A DNA stretch of 64,000 nucleotides from UBA6059 sp964351595 (GTDB lineage Bacteria; Bacteroidota; Bacteroidia; Cytophagales; Cyclobacteriaceae), in contig CAYGOT010000018.1 of assembly GCA_964351595.1 (NCBI GenBank), forward strand, positions 6,499 to 70,498. The letters run 5' to 3'. Under the pieces are notes generated by a model that made no database searches, was not told where the DNA came from, and worked only from the letters and a program-made list of their open reading frames with translations. A program made the position numbers and the translations under genes. Of the stretch, positions 9,105 to 17,324 are shown piece by piece. Every line of letters begins with the position of its first letter. Within the stretch, counting starts at the first letter, position 1.

Positions 9105-9929
9105 GTGAAAAAACTACGAATATTATTCCCCGTAATGCTCCTTTTATTGCTGTCAGCATTTACACTGGTGAGCGAGCTGAGCACCTACCGGAATCTTGAG
9201 AACAAGAGCTTTGGTAGCGGTGAGCGACTGGAATACAAAATTCACGTCGGTCTATTAAATGCGGCTCACTCCACCATGTATATCAGCGATACCATCTATC
9301 AGCTTAATGGTCGTCCATGTTTCAAGATAGATGTGCAGGGCAAAACCTCAGGTGTTTTTGATTTCTTCATTAGGGTACGAGACCAGTGGGGAAGCTATCT
9401 CGACACTACCGCCATCATACCACATCAGTTCTATCGCAATATAGAGGAAGGTAAGTATCGAAAATATGAGGTGGTCGAGTTTGATCACGATCTCGATTCT
9501 GCAATAGTATTGAAGATGGACAAGCATACCAGAAAGCTCAAAGAGCGAAAGTCATTTAATATTAAAGATGATTCTCAGGATCTGATCAGTGGATATTACT
9601 ACATGCGGACGCTGGATTACTCTAAGTTCAATATAGGCGATACTTTGAAGGTGCCGGCTTTCTTTGATGATGAGAACTATGAGTTTAAAACCACATTTGT
9701 AGGAAGAGAAGAAGTACGGACTAAGCTGGGCAAGGTGCACGCCATAGTGCTTTCCCCGATCATGCCGGAAAATTCGATTTTCGATGGTGAGAATGCGATA
9801 AGAATCTGGCTTTCTGATGACCAGAATAAAATCCCTCTAAAAGTAAAGGCGAAGATGTTCGTTGGTTCTGTGGAGATAGATATCACCGATAGCTACAATC
9901 TCAAATCGCCACTTGCTCTCGTTGAATAA
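9105..9929 (+). CDS. DUF3108 domain-containing exported protein
   Basis: The protein is 274 residues, starts with GTG and has a signal peptide (hydrophobic residues 6-20). The body fits DUF3108: GERLEYKIHVGLLNAAHSTM early, then a beta-rich fold with ISGYYYMRTLDYS and a late IRIWLSDDQNKIPLKV. Members are periplasmic or surface-associated in Bacteroidota and have no established reaction. It follows the peptidase by 56 bases and may share its transcript. Confidence 0.75.
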   Translation: MKKLRILFPVMLLLLLSAFTLVSELSTYRNLENKSFGSGERLEYKIHVGLLNAAHSTMYISDTIYQLNGRPCFKIDVQGKTSGVFDFFIRVRDQWGSYLDTTAIIPHQFYRNIEEGKYRKYEVVEFDHDLDSAIVLKMDKHTRKLKERKSFNIKDDSQDLISGYYYMRTLDYSKFNIGDTLKVPAFFDDENYEFKTTFVGREEVRTKLGKVHAIVLSPIMPENSIFDGENAIRIWLSDDQNKIPLKVKAKMFVGSVEIDITDSYNLKSPLALVE

Positions 9930-10089
9930 GTATTATGAAATTGTTACCATTATTCTGGTAAAACAGATTTCTGACTAAATTTAAATATCATCGAAGGGAT
10001 TGGTGATACGGCCCCAAAAATTGAAAATTATTCATCGGTCGTTAAGTCTTGGTCAACTAAAAGTTAATTTCCTATTAACTAACTAACCC

Positions 10090-10779
10090 ATGGGTAATAA
10101 GAAAAACCAGAAGATACTGGTTGTAGATGATGAGTCGGATATTCTTGAGCTGCTGAAGTACAACCTCGAAAAAGAGGGGTATGAGGTGAAAACAGCATTA
10201 GACGGCATCAAGGGTGTCGAGATCGCCAAGTCTTTTCAGCCTGAGTTGATATTGCTTGATATCATGATGCCTAAGCAGGATGGTGTGGAGACCTGTCGCC
10301 AGTTGCGTGACCTACCTGAATTGCAAAATTCGTACATCGTCTTCCTCACTGCGAGAAGTGAAGAATACTCGGAGGTTGCGGCTTTTGATATGGGTGCGGA
10401 TGACTACATCACTAAGCCTATCAAACCACGAGCATTGATGTCCAGGATTAGCGCGATGTTTCGCCGTGAGTCCAAAAAGAAGAAAGACGTCAGTAAAATC
10501 ACCATAGAAGATATGGTAATAGACCGCAGCAGCTATACAGTGACAGTCAAAGACGAAAAAATAAATCTTCCTAAGAAGGAATTTGAGTTGCTGTATTTTC
10601 TGGCTCAGAACCCGGGCAAAGTATTCAGTCGGGATGACCTCTTACAAAATATTTGGGGTACCGACGTATATGTACTCGCCCGAACAGTCGACGTACACAT
10701 TAGAAAAGTAAGAGAAAAGATCGGAGAAGGTTATATTGCAACCGTAAAAGGAGTCGGTTACAAGTTCGACGAAAATTAA
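10090..10779 (+). CDS. OmpR/PhoB-family response regulator
   Basis: This 229-residue protein has a receiver domain (about residues 8-122) with acidic pocket DD (13-14) and phospho-acceptor Asp57 in LLDIMMPK. A C-terminal winged helix contains ARTVDVHIRKVREKIG. The kinase gene begins 3 bases after the stop, so the two are cotranslated. The pairing resembles PhoB/PhoR, but no phosphate genes are near and the signal is not known. Confidence 0.92.
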   Translation: MGNKKNQKILVVDDESDILELLKYNLEKEGYEVKTALDGIKGVEIAKSFQPELILLDIMMPKQDGVETCRQLRDLPELQNSYIVFLTARSEEYSEVAAFDMGADDYITKPIKPRALMSRISAMFRRESKKKKDVSKITIEDMVIDRSSYTVTVKDEKINLPKKEFELLYFLAQNPGKVFSRDDLLQNIWGTDVYVLARTVDVHIRKVREKIGEGYIATVKGVGYKFDEN

Positions 10780-10782
10780 TCT

Positions 10783-11862
10783 ATGATCTTTAATGCGAGG
10801 GCAATTGCCCTCTTGTTGTCTACGAGTGTAGCGATTATCACTACATTCTTCCTGTCATTGGTGGCTACAGTCTCCAACCTAGCTCTTTTTATTGCCTTTT
10901 CGATCTCATTTGCTGCCACCTACATTCTTACTACGTTGATTGTAGAGTTCCTTTTTTTCAAGGAGATCAACAGTATTTATGATGCGTTGGAAAAGCTACA
11001 GGACAAGGACTTTTCTCAAATAAAAACAAAAACCAAGAACCCAATCAACCCTCTCAGAGGAATCAATCAGGAGATATATAGTTATGCAGAAATAAAGCAG
11101 AGGGAGATTGAGGAGCTTAAGAGAATGGAAACCTTCAGGAGAGAGTTCCTGGCTGATGTGTCGCATGAGCTTAAGACTCCCATTTTTGCAGCGCAGGGTT
11201 TTGTGCATACGCTGATAGACGGGGCTGTCGAAGACAAAAAGGTAAGAAACAAGTTCCTTAAAAAAGCAGCCAAGAGTCTTGATGGACTTGATATGCTTGT
11301 TCATGATCTACTTACCTTATCTCATATGGAGACCGGTGAGATCAAGATGCACTTCGAGTATTTCGATATTGTTGAGCTCACTTCCGAAGTATTTGATCAG
11401 TTTGAGGAGAAGGCGGAGAAGAAATCTATCAAGCTCAAATTGTCGCAGGATATCGATGAGGCTATTTTTGTGCACGCAGATTATCAGCGTATCTATCAGG
11501 TAATGATTAATCTGACCTCAAATGCCATTAAATACACCAAAAAAGGTGGTGATGTAGTGGTCAACTTTGAAGTTGGAAAGAGTGAAGTCACCGTATTTGT
11601 AAAAGATACCGGAAGGGGCATTCCTCCGGAGGATTTGAAGCGTATCTTCGAGCGGTTTTACAGAGTAGAGAAGAGTAGAAGTAAGGATAAGGGAGGCACA
11701 GGGCTTGGATTGGCGATAGTGAAACACATTACAGAGGCGCACGATAGCCGGGTTAATGTGACCAGTACCGTTGGGAAAGGCTCCACTTTTAGCTTTAAGT
11801 TAAAGAAAGGAAAGCGTGTGGAAAGCGCACCGCGTAGATGGCATGATGACGATGATGAATAG
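10783..11862 (+). CDS. Sensor histidine kinase, PhoR-like
   Basis: The 359-residue protein has two N-terminal membrane helices (about residues 5-25 and 30-55) with almost no periplasmic loop. The dimerisation segment carries the phospho-acceptor His in DVSHELKTP. The ATP-binding domain has NLTSNAIKYT, DTGRGIPPED and GGTGLGLAIVKH. The lack of an extracellular sensor domain suggests intramembrane sensing or a partner protein. It is the cognate kinase of the regulator just upstream. Confidence 0.92.
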   Translation: MIFNARAIALLLSTSVAIITTFFLSLVATVSNLALFIAFSISFAATYILTTLIVEFLFFKEINSIYDALEKLQDKDFSQIKTKTKNPINPLRGINQEIYSYAEIKQREIEELKRMETFRREFLADVSHELKTPIFAAQGFVHTLIDGAVEDKKVRNKFLKKAAKSLDGLDMLVHDLLTLSHMETGEIKMHFEYFDIVELTSEVFDQFEEKAEKKSIKLKLSQDIDEAIFVHADYQRIYQVMINLTSNAIKYTKKGGDVVVNFEVGKSEVTVFVKDTGRGIPPEDLKRIFERFYRVEKSRSKDKGGTGLGLAIVKHITEAHDSRVNVTSTVGKGSTFSFKLKKGKRVESAPRRWHDDDDE

Positions 11863-11873
11863 CTAAGGCGAGT

Positions 11874-12590
11874 ATGAAGAAGATAGATTTTCAATCCCTC
11901 ATTCTTGATGAGACCGATGATTATATCATGGTCAACAAACCACCGTTTTTATCCACATTGGAAGACAGGGCTGACCGTACCAATCTTCAAAAACTAGCGA
12001 AAGAATACTGGCCAGAAGCTCAAATCGCCCATCGGCTGGACAAGGAAACGAGTGGTGTTTTGGCGATAGCCAAGAACCCGGAGGCGTACAGATCGCTAGC
12101 CATGCAGTTTGAGAAGCGTGAGGTGAGTAAAGTATATCATGCTGTAGTTGCGGGTATTCATGATTTCAATCAAGAGGAGATTAATGCACCCATCAAGAAA
12201 CTGACGGTTGGGGTAGTACGAATAGACAAAGGAGAAGGTAAGCCATCTTTGACCCGCGTTTCTACCATCAGAACCTTCAGAAGGCATACATTACTCGAGT
12301 GCAGACCTGTAACAGGGCGTATGCATCAGATAAGGGTTCATCTTAGCAGTATTGGGGTACCGATAGTAGGTGATACACTGTATCACGGAGCGCATTTATA
12401 CTTATCAGAAATAAAACCCAACTACAACCTGAAGAAGTGGACCGAAGAGCAACCATTGATTAAAAGAGTGGCACTACATGCATTTCAGCTTGAATTTAAA
12501 GATTTAAGTGGCCAGCTCGTGAAAGCAGAAGCCCCCTACCCCAAGGACTTTAATGTGATAGTGAAGCAACTCGACAAGCACGCCTTATAA
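11874..12590 (+). CDS. RluA-family RNA pseudouridine synthase
   Basis: This 238-residue protein has the catalytic loop HRLDKETSGVL (the Asp is the nucleophile), the later RMHQIRVHL motif and no S4 domain. Such enzymes isomerise uridine in rRNA or tRNA. The exact target cannot be read from the sequence. It starts 12 bases after the kinase gene. Confidence 0.9.
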   Translation: MKKIDFQSLILDETDDYIMVNKPPFLSTLEDRADRTNLQKLAKEYWPEAQIAHRLDKETSGVLAIAKNPEAYRSLAMQFEKREVSKVYHAVVAGIHDFNQEEINAPIKKLTVGVVRIDKGEGKPSLTRVSTIRTFRRHTLLECRPVTGRMHQIRVHLSSIGVPIVGDTLYHGAHLYLSEIKPNYNLKKWTEEQPLIKRVALHAFQLEFKDLSGQLVKAEAPYPKDFNVIVKQLDKHAL

Positions 12591-12605
12591 ATTTCATATT
12601 GTCAG

Positions 12606-12636
12606 TTGTATTTCCAGATTAATACTTCTATTTTTG
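12606..12636 (+). promoter_or_regulatory. Promoter of the rplM-rpsI-rpsB-tsf block
   Basis: TTG at 12606-12608 and TATTTTTG at 12629-12636 have a 20-base spacer. This fits the Bacteroidota promoter pattern and lies 54 bases before the rplM start. Confidence 0.55.
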
Positions 12637-12639
12637 TGT

Positions 12640-12657
12640 CCCTTTTCGAAGGAAGGG
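12640..12657 (+). promoter_or_regulatory. Hairpin in the rplM 5' untranslated region
   Basis: CCTT-TTCG-AAGG forms a stem with a UUCG tetraloop; an alternative CCCTT/AAGGG pairing exists. It sits just after the predicted transcription start. A ribosomal-protein autoregulatory leader is possible but unproven. Confidence 0.35.
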
Positions 12658-12689
12658 TGAATTATGTTCATAAAAATCTATACTAAAAA

Positions 12690-13136
12690 GTGGATTCATT
12701 AAGTTTTAAGACCATTTCTCTCAACAAGGCTACTGCGGATAAGCAGTGGGTTGTTGTTGACGTCAAAGACCAAATTCTCGGTAGAGTGGCGTCACGCATT
12801 GCCATGTTGATCAGAGGAAAGCATAAGCCAGGCTACACGCCTAACGTGGATTGTGGAGATAACGTCATTGTAATCAACAGTGACCATGTGAGATTGACAG
12901 GTAAGAAATGGACTGATAAGGAGTATGTGCGACACACAGGCTACCCTGGAGGTCAGAGAAGAGCTACTCCTAAAGAAATCATGACAAGAAAGTCATCGAC
13001 CATACTTATCGAAAGTGCGGTAAGAGGAATGCTGCCTAAGAATAAATTGGGTAGTGCGCTGTTTAAAAACCTTCATGTATATGCCGGTACCGAGCATCCT
13101 CATGAGGCACAGCAACCAAAAGAAATGAAATTTTAA
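12690..13136 (+). CDS. rplM: 50S ribosomal protein L13
   Basis: The protein is 148 residues and starts with GTG. Conserved L13 segments are present: WVVVDVKDQILGRVAS, GDNVIVIN, HTGYPGG and the C-terminal LHVYAGTEHPHEAQQP. It leads the L13-S9-S2-EF-Ts gene order usual in Bacteroidota. Confidence 0.97.
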   Translation: MDSLSFKTISLNKATADKQWVVVDVKDQILGRVASRIAMLIRGKHKPGYTPNVDCGDNVIVINSDHVRLTGKKWTDKEYVRHTGYPGGQRRATPKEIMTRKSSTILIESAVRGMLPKNKLGSALFKNLHVYAGTEHPHEAQQPKEMKF

Positions 13137-13147
13137 TTATTGTTTGA

Positions 13148-13534
13148 ATGGACTATATCAACACAATAGGTAGAAGGAAGACATCTGTAGCCAGACTTTA
13201 CATGGGTGCTGGCAAAGGTGACTTTAAGATCAACAACCGTGAGTTGAAAGATTACTTCCCTGCTGAGATTCTTCAGTTGATCGTGAAGCAGCCCCTCGAA
13301 ACTACTGGTGAGAGCGGTAAATATGACTTTAAGATCAACGTAACTGGTGGTGGACTAACAGGACAAGCGGAAGCTATCAGGTTAGCGATCTCCAGAGCTT
13401 TGGTTGAGCAAGACGAAGAGCACAAGCCAGCTCTAAAGAAAGAAGGATTCCTTACAAGAGACCCTAGAATGGTCGAGCGTAAGAAATACGGTAGAAGAAA
13501 AGCTAGAAGGAAATTCCAGTTCAGCAAGCGATAA
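13148..13534 (+). CDS. rpsI: 30S ribosomal protein S9
   Basis: The 128-residue protein has the S9 start IGRRKTSVARLYM and the C-terminal basic tail KYGRRKARRKFQFSKR, which reaches the ribosomal P site. It follows rplM by 11 bases. Confidence 0.97.
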   Translation: MDYINTIGRRKTSVARLYMGAGKGDFKINNRELKDYFPAEILQLIVKQPLETTGESGKYDFKINVTGGGLTGQAEAIRLAISRALVEQDEEHKPALKKEGFLTRDPRMVERKKYGRRKARRKFQFSKR

Positions 13535-13559
13535 TACTGATTCTGAAAGAACTTTATTA

Positions 13560-14327
13560 ATGGATAAACTTAAATACAAAGACTTACTGGATGCGGGTGT
13601 TCACTTTGGACACTTGACCAGAAAATGGGATCCTCGCATGGCACCATATATCTTCATGGAGAAGAATGGTATACATGTGATTGATCTTAACAAAACCTTG
13701 GCGTGTGCTGAAGATGCAGCTGAAGCGCTTAAGGGAGTGGTAAGATCAGGAAGGAAAATCATGTTCGTCGCTACTAAGAAGCAAGCCAAAGAGGTTGTAG
13801 CTGAAGAAGCACGAAGATTGAAGATGCCCTACGTAACTGAGAGATGGCTCGGTGGTATGTTGACCAACTTTGCAACAATCCGCAAGTCGCTCAAGAAAAT
13901 GGCCTCCATCGACAAGTTGATGAAGGATGAGGCTTACGCCAATCTTGCAAAGCGCGAGAGACTGATGGTATCAAGGGAGAAAGAGAAGCTGGAGAGAATC
14001 CTCGGTGGTATCGCTGACCTTACCCGTCTGCCTGCAGCACTTTTTATCGTTGACGTGAAGAGAGAGCACATTGCAGTAGCAGAAGCTCAGAAATTGAACA
14101 TTCCTGTTTTTGGTATAGTGGATACTAATTCGAATCCGAATGTAGTAGACTATCCTATCCCAGGTAATGATGATGCATTTAAGTCTGTTGATCTAATCGT
14201 TTCTTACATTGGTAAGGCGATCGAAGAAGGCTTGATGGATCGTAAGAAAGACAAAGAAGATTCTAAGCTACAGGAGGAGGAAGAAGCCAAGAAGTTGGTG
14301 GACACAGCTCCAGAGGGCAAGGAATAA
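13560..14327 (+). CDS. rpsB: 30S ribosomal protein S2
   Basis: The protein is 255 residues. It has the S2 start DLLDAGVHFGHLTRKWDPRM, the ERWLGGMLTNF segment and VDTNSNPNVVDYPIPGNDDA, with an acidic C-terminal extension. A hairpin with a T-run follows, before tsf. Confidence 0.97.
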   Translation: MDKLKYKDLLDAGVHFGHLTRKWDPRMAPYIFMEKNGIHVIDLNKTLACAEDAAEALKGVVRSGRKIMFVATKKQAKEVVAEEARRLKMPYVTERWLGGMLTNFATIRKSLKKMASIDKLMKDEAYANLAKRERLMVSREKEKLERILGGIADLTRLPAALFIVDVKREHIAVAEAQKLNIPVFGIVDTNSNPNVVDYPIPGNDDAFKSVDLIVSYIGKAIEEGLMDRKKDKEDSKLQEEEEAKKLVDTAPEGKE

Positions 14328-14352
14328 TTATTCAATAAATATTTCATTAGTG

Positions 14353-14398
14353 AAAATTGAACATTGTCCCGCAGCACTTCGGGAAATGTTCAATTTTT
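14353..14398 (+). terminator. Hairpin terminator or attenuator between rpsB and tsf
   Basis: AAAATTGAACATT and AATGTTCAATTTT pair perfectly around an inner TCCCG/CGGGA stem with one unpaired base between. The 3' arm runs into T5. It may set the S2 to EF-Ts ratio. The tsf ATG lies 38 bases downstream. Confidence 0.75.
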
Positions 14399-14435
14399 GT
14401 TTACAGTAAATTCTAACTTAAAACAGAAGAACAAA

Positions 14436-15266
14436 ATGGCTATTACTGCACAAGACGTCAACAAACTTCGCCAAATGACTGGCGCAGGTATGATGGATTG
14501 CAAAAAGGCGTTGGTGGAAGCCGACGGTGATTTCGATAAAGCTGTTGAAATACTAAGAAAAAAAGGTCAGAAGGTCTCTGCCTCTCGTGCTGATCGTGAA
14601 ACCTCTGAAGGTGTTGTAATCATCAAGACAAGCGATGACAACACCAAAGGTGTGTTGATCGCATTCACTTGCGAAACTGACTTTGTAGCAAAGAATGATG
14701 ACTTTGTAGCGCTTGCTCAGCAGGTGACCGATCTCGCTTTTGATAATGCACCGGCAGATATTGATGCATTGAAGGCTGTGTCAGTAGATGGAATGACATT
14801 GGGTGAGAAGATCATCGAGAATACTGGTAAGATTGGTGAGAAGCTTGAAATCAGCGCTTACGAAGTATTGGAAGGTGATGCGGTAGTTCCCTACATCCAC
14901 TCTAACAAGAAATTGGGTGTGATGGTAGCACTACAGAATGTCAATGGAGCTGATGTAGACGAAGCTGGAAAAGATGTGGCTATGCAAATTGCTGCAATGA
15001 ATCCTGTGGCAGTCAACAAGGATGGTGTTGACCAGTCTATTATCGAGAAGGAAATAGAGATTGGAAAAGATCAGGCGCGTCAGGAAGGAAAGCCAGAGAA
15101 CATCATCGAGAAGATTGCCATGGGTAAACTTCAGAAGTTCTTCAAGGAAAACACGCTTCTTAGTCAATCCTTCGTAAAGGACAACTCACTCAGCATCGAG
15201 AAGTATCTTGACGGTGTGAGCAAAGGCTTGACAGTTTCTAACTTCAAGAGAGTGTCTATCGGATAA
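14436..15266 (+). CDS. tsf: Translation elongation factor Ts
   Basis: The start is ATG 14436 (MAITAQDVNKLRQMTGAG), giving 276 residues. A longer reading from a TTG at 14364 would begin inside the terminator hairpin and is rejected. The EF-Tu-contact motif MTGAGMMDCKKAL and the core FTCETDFVAKND are present. EF-Ts is the guanine nucleotide exchange factor for EF-Tu. Confidence 0.97.
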   Translation: MAITAQDVNKLRQMTGAGMMDCKKALVEADGDFDKAVEILRKKGQKVSASRADRETSEGVVIIKTSDDNTKGVLIAFTCETDFVAKNDDFVALAQQVTDLAFDNAPADIDALKAVSVDGMTLGEKIIENTGKIGEKLEISAYEVLEGDAVVPYIHSNKKLGVMVALQNVNGADVDEAGKDVAMQIAAMNPVAVNKDGVDQSIIEKEIEIGKDQARQEGKPENIIEKIAMGKLQKFFKENTLLSQSFVKDNSLSIEKYLDGVSKGLTVSNFKRVSIG

Positions 15267-15282
15267 TCTCCGATATTTGATG

Positions 15283-15322
15283 AAAACAAAAAAAGCCCGC
15301 AACAGCGGGCTTTTTTTGTTTT
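15283..15322 (+). terminator. Rho-independent terminator after tsf (bidirectional)
   Basis: AAAACA7GCCCGC, loop AACA, GCGGGCT7GTTTT form a perfect 18-bp stem. It works on both strands, so it can also end the converging cysH transcript, whose stop is at 15327. Confidence 0.92.
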
Positions 15323-15326
15323 AGAC

Positions 15327-15983
15327 CTAGGCGTGAAGGCCACACTCTGACTTGGCCGTGCCTGACCACCTTCCTTCGCGATTTCTCCCTTTTTTTGTAC
15401 AATGGGTACAACCTATCGATTCAAAACCGTTCAAAATAAGAGGGTGGGGTGCTATCCCGTGCAGTTGGCTAAAAAGAGCTGCTTCCTCCCGACTAAAGTC
15501 AATGAGGGGATGAAACCTCAACAGAGATTTTGACTGCTCGAAGATTTGTTTACCGGAGCGATTGGCATTCTGAAATGCCATGATACCGGAAACCCACACA
15601 TCGTGCTCCTGCTTGATTGCATTCATGGGCTTGATCTTGTTGACAAAGCAGCAATATTCCATATTGTGCCGCCATATTTGAAAGTCTGAAGTAAGTTTAT
15701 GCTCTGTTGGTTCAGGAGCAACTTCGACCACATTCAGATTCAACTCTTTCGTGAGTAGTGTCTTATAAGCCAGCGTTTCAGGAAAGTGATAGCCGGTGTT
15801 GAGAAAGTGAATTGGGTGACCTGGTGCCACATCATTCAACAACTTAAGTAATATTCCACTGCTCCCGCCAAATGAGGAAGTCACGAGTATTTGTTCTGCA
15901 GCATATTCTTTAAAGAGACGTTCCAATCTCTCTGTCGGATAGAGTGATTGATAACTCATCGATTTTATTGATGAACTGCTCAT
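15327..15983 (-). CDS. cysH: Assimilatory adenylylsulfate (APS) reductase, iron-sulfur type
   Basis: This 218-residue protein has the phosphate-binding SSFGGSSG loop and the catalytic tail ECGLH. The extra cysteine pairs CC (in EYCCFVNKIKP) and CTHC mark the [4Fe-4S] APS-reducing branch rather than PAPS reductase. It makes sulfite from APS using thioredoxin. It is the last gene of the sulfur operon, directly after the siroheme gene. ATP sulfurylase genes are not in the window. Confidence 0.9.
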   Translation of the reverse strand: MSSSSIKSMSYQSLYPTERLERLFKEYAAEQILVTSSFGGSSGILLKLLNDVAPGHPIHFLNTGYHFPETLAYKTLLTKELNLNVVEVAPEPTEHKLTSDFQIWRHNMEYCCFVNKIKPMNAIKQEHDVWVSGIMAFQNANRSGKQIFEQSKSLLRFHPLIDFSREEAALFSQLHGIAPHPLILNGFESIGCTHCTKKGRNREGRWSGTAKSECGLHA

Positions 15984-15984
15984 A

Positions 15985-16569
15985 TCAGTTTACATTTTTT
16001 AGTGATGAGGTGAGCGCGTTGAGTTTTATGACCTTATCAGAAAAGTCGCCCTTTAGGCGGTCCCGAATGGCTTTGAGATTATTTAGAAGCTCATTTGTCT
16101 CTTCCGGGAGGACTTCTTCGAGAACCTCTCGAAACCTTTTTGCGAAGGTGGGTGACTGTCCATTGGTAGAAATGCCAATCTTCAGGTTACCCTTAGTAAC
16201 TGTAGAGCCCAGGTAAAAATCACAGAGATCTGGAGTGTCAGCGACGTTGGTGAGGATGTTGCGTTTTCGGGTCTCCTTCGTTATTTCGATGTGAAGCTGG
16301 GGCTGGTCTGTAGCCAAAATCACCAGATCACGACCCTCCAGATCCTCAACTGTAAAAGCTCTTTGTATCAAACCTATTTGTTGATGTGATTGCGTTAACA
16401 CTAAGATTTCTGGTAAGAAGGTCTTACTAACAATGGTGACATTGACCTCTGGATCGTTCTTGATCAATGCTTCAAGTTTCTCAAGCCCTACATTTCCACC
16501 ACCCACCAGAAGGGTGTTGATATTTCTAAGCTTCAGAAACACGGGGAATAAATTGTTTCTCGACTCCAT
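15985..16569 (-). CDS. Precorrin-2 dehydrogenase / sirohydrochlorin ferrochelatase (Met8/CysG-N type)
   Basis: The 194-residue protein has the NAD-binding LLVGGGNVGLEKLEAL, then NVADTPDLCDFYLGS and GISTNGQSPTFAKRFRE, all of the CysG N-terminal family. It oxidises precorrin-2 and inserts iron to give siroheme. It overlaps the cobA end, so the two halves of CysG are separate but translationally coupled genes here. Confidence 0.9.
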   Translation of the reverse strand: MESRNNLFPVFLKLRNINTLLVGGGNVGLEKLEALIKNDPEVNVTIVSKTFLPEILVLTQSHQQIGLIQRAFTVEDLEGRDLVILATDQPQLHIEITKETRKRNILTNVADTPDLCDFYLGSTVTKGNLKIGISTNGQSPTFAKRFREVLEEVLPEETNELLNNLKAIRDRLKGDFSDKVIKLNALTSSLKNVN

Positions 16570-17324
16570 TAGCTAATTCTGTTGACTGACCTACTTACTT
16601 CTACCAGCACTTTTTGATCGACGATGGCCTCACCGATCACAATCAAAGCTGGTGCCTCCAGTCGCTCCTCGTTTTGGACGGCTTCAATTTCATTGACAGT
16701 AGAGCGAATCACCCTACCGGAATCAAGGCTTCCGTTGGAAATAATTGCTACCGGAGTATCGAGCCGATTTAGGTTCCTATAGATATTCATGATTTGCGAT
16801 AGCCGACCAAGCCCCATGAAAATGACTGCTGTAGCGGTGGACTGAGCAACTAACTCTAAATCTTTTGAGAGGTTGCCATCTCTAGTAGTCGCAGTTACCG
16901 CCCAGAAACTCTCATTCACGCCCCGCTGTGTGAGGGGCATACCATAGTATCCGGGCAGGTTGACACTGGAGATGCCCAGCACAGTGTCGCATGGGATACC
17001 AAAAGTCTCGGCATAGTCGATCTCTTCCTGGCCTCTGCCAAAGATGAATGGATCACCTCCTTTGAGCCTTACAACATGCTGATCGTTTAAGGCATGAAAC
17101 ACGATGAGTTCGTTGGTTTCATCCTGCGTCTTGGCATGATTGCGATTGCGCTTACCAACGAAAATTTTAACACAATCGGGTGAAGCGTAATCCAATAGCT
17201 CGGGATGCACCAATGCGTCATACAGGATTACATCGGCGGCTTTGATGGCCTTGAGCCCTTTTACAGAGATCAATTCTGGATCTCCTGGACCAGCGCCTAC
17301 GAGAGTTAGTTTTCCTGTGCTCAT
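16569..17324 (-). CDS. cobA: Uroporphyrinogen-III C-methyltransferase
   Basis: At 251 residues it matches SUMT enzymes: VGAGPGDPELISVKG at the start, VRLKGGDPFIFGRG and GVNESFWAVTATT. It uses two SAM to make precorrin-2, the siroheme precursor. It overlaps the reductase stop by 4 bases and the next gene by 1 base. Confidence 0.93.
   Translation of the reverse strand: MSTGKLTLVGAGPGDPELISVKGLKAIKAADVILYDALVHPELLDYASPDCVKIFVGKRNRNHAKTQDETNELIVFHALNDQHVVRLKGGDPFIFGRGQEEIDYAETFGIPCDTVLGISSVNLPGYYGMPLTQRGVNESFWAVTATTRDGNLSKDLELVAQSTATAVIFMGLGRLSQIMNIYRNLNRLDTPVAIISNGSLDSGRVIRSTVNEIEAVQNEERLEAPALIVIGEAIVDQKVLVEVSRSVNRIS

Noticed and set aside
14364..14435. Longer N-terminus for EF-Ts
   Set aside because: The added codons form part of the terminator hairpin; the ATG at 14436 matches the family start.
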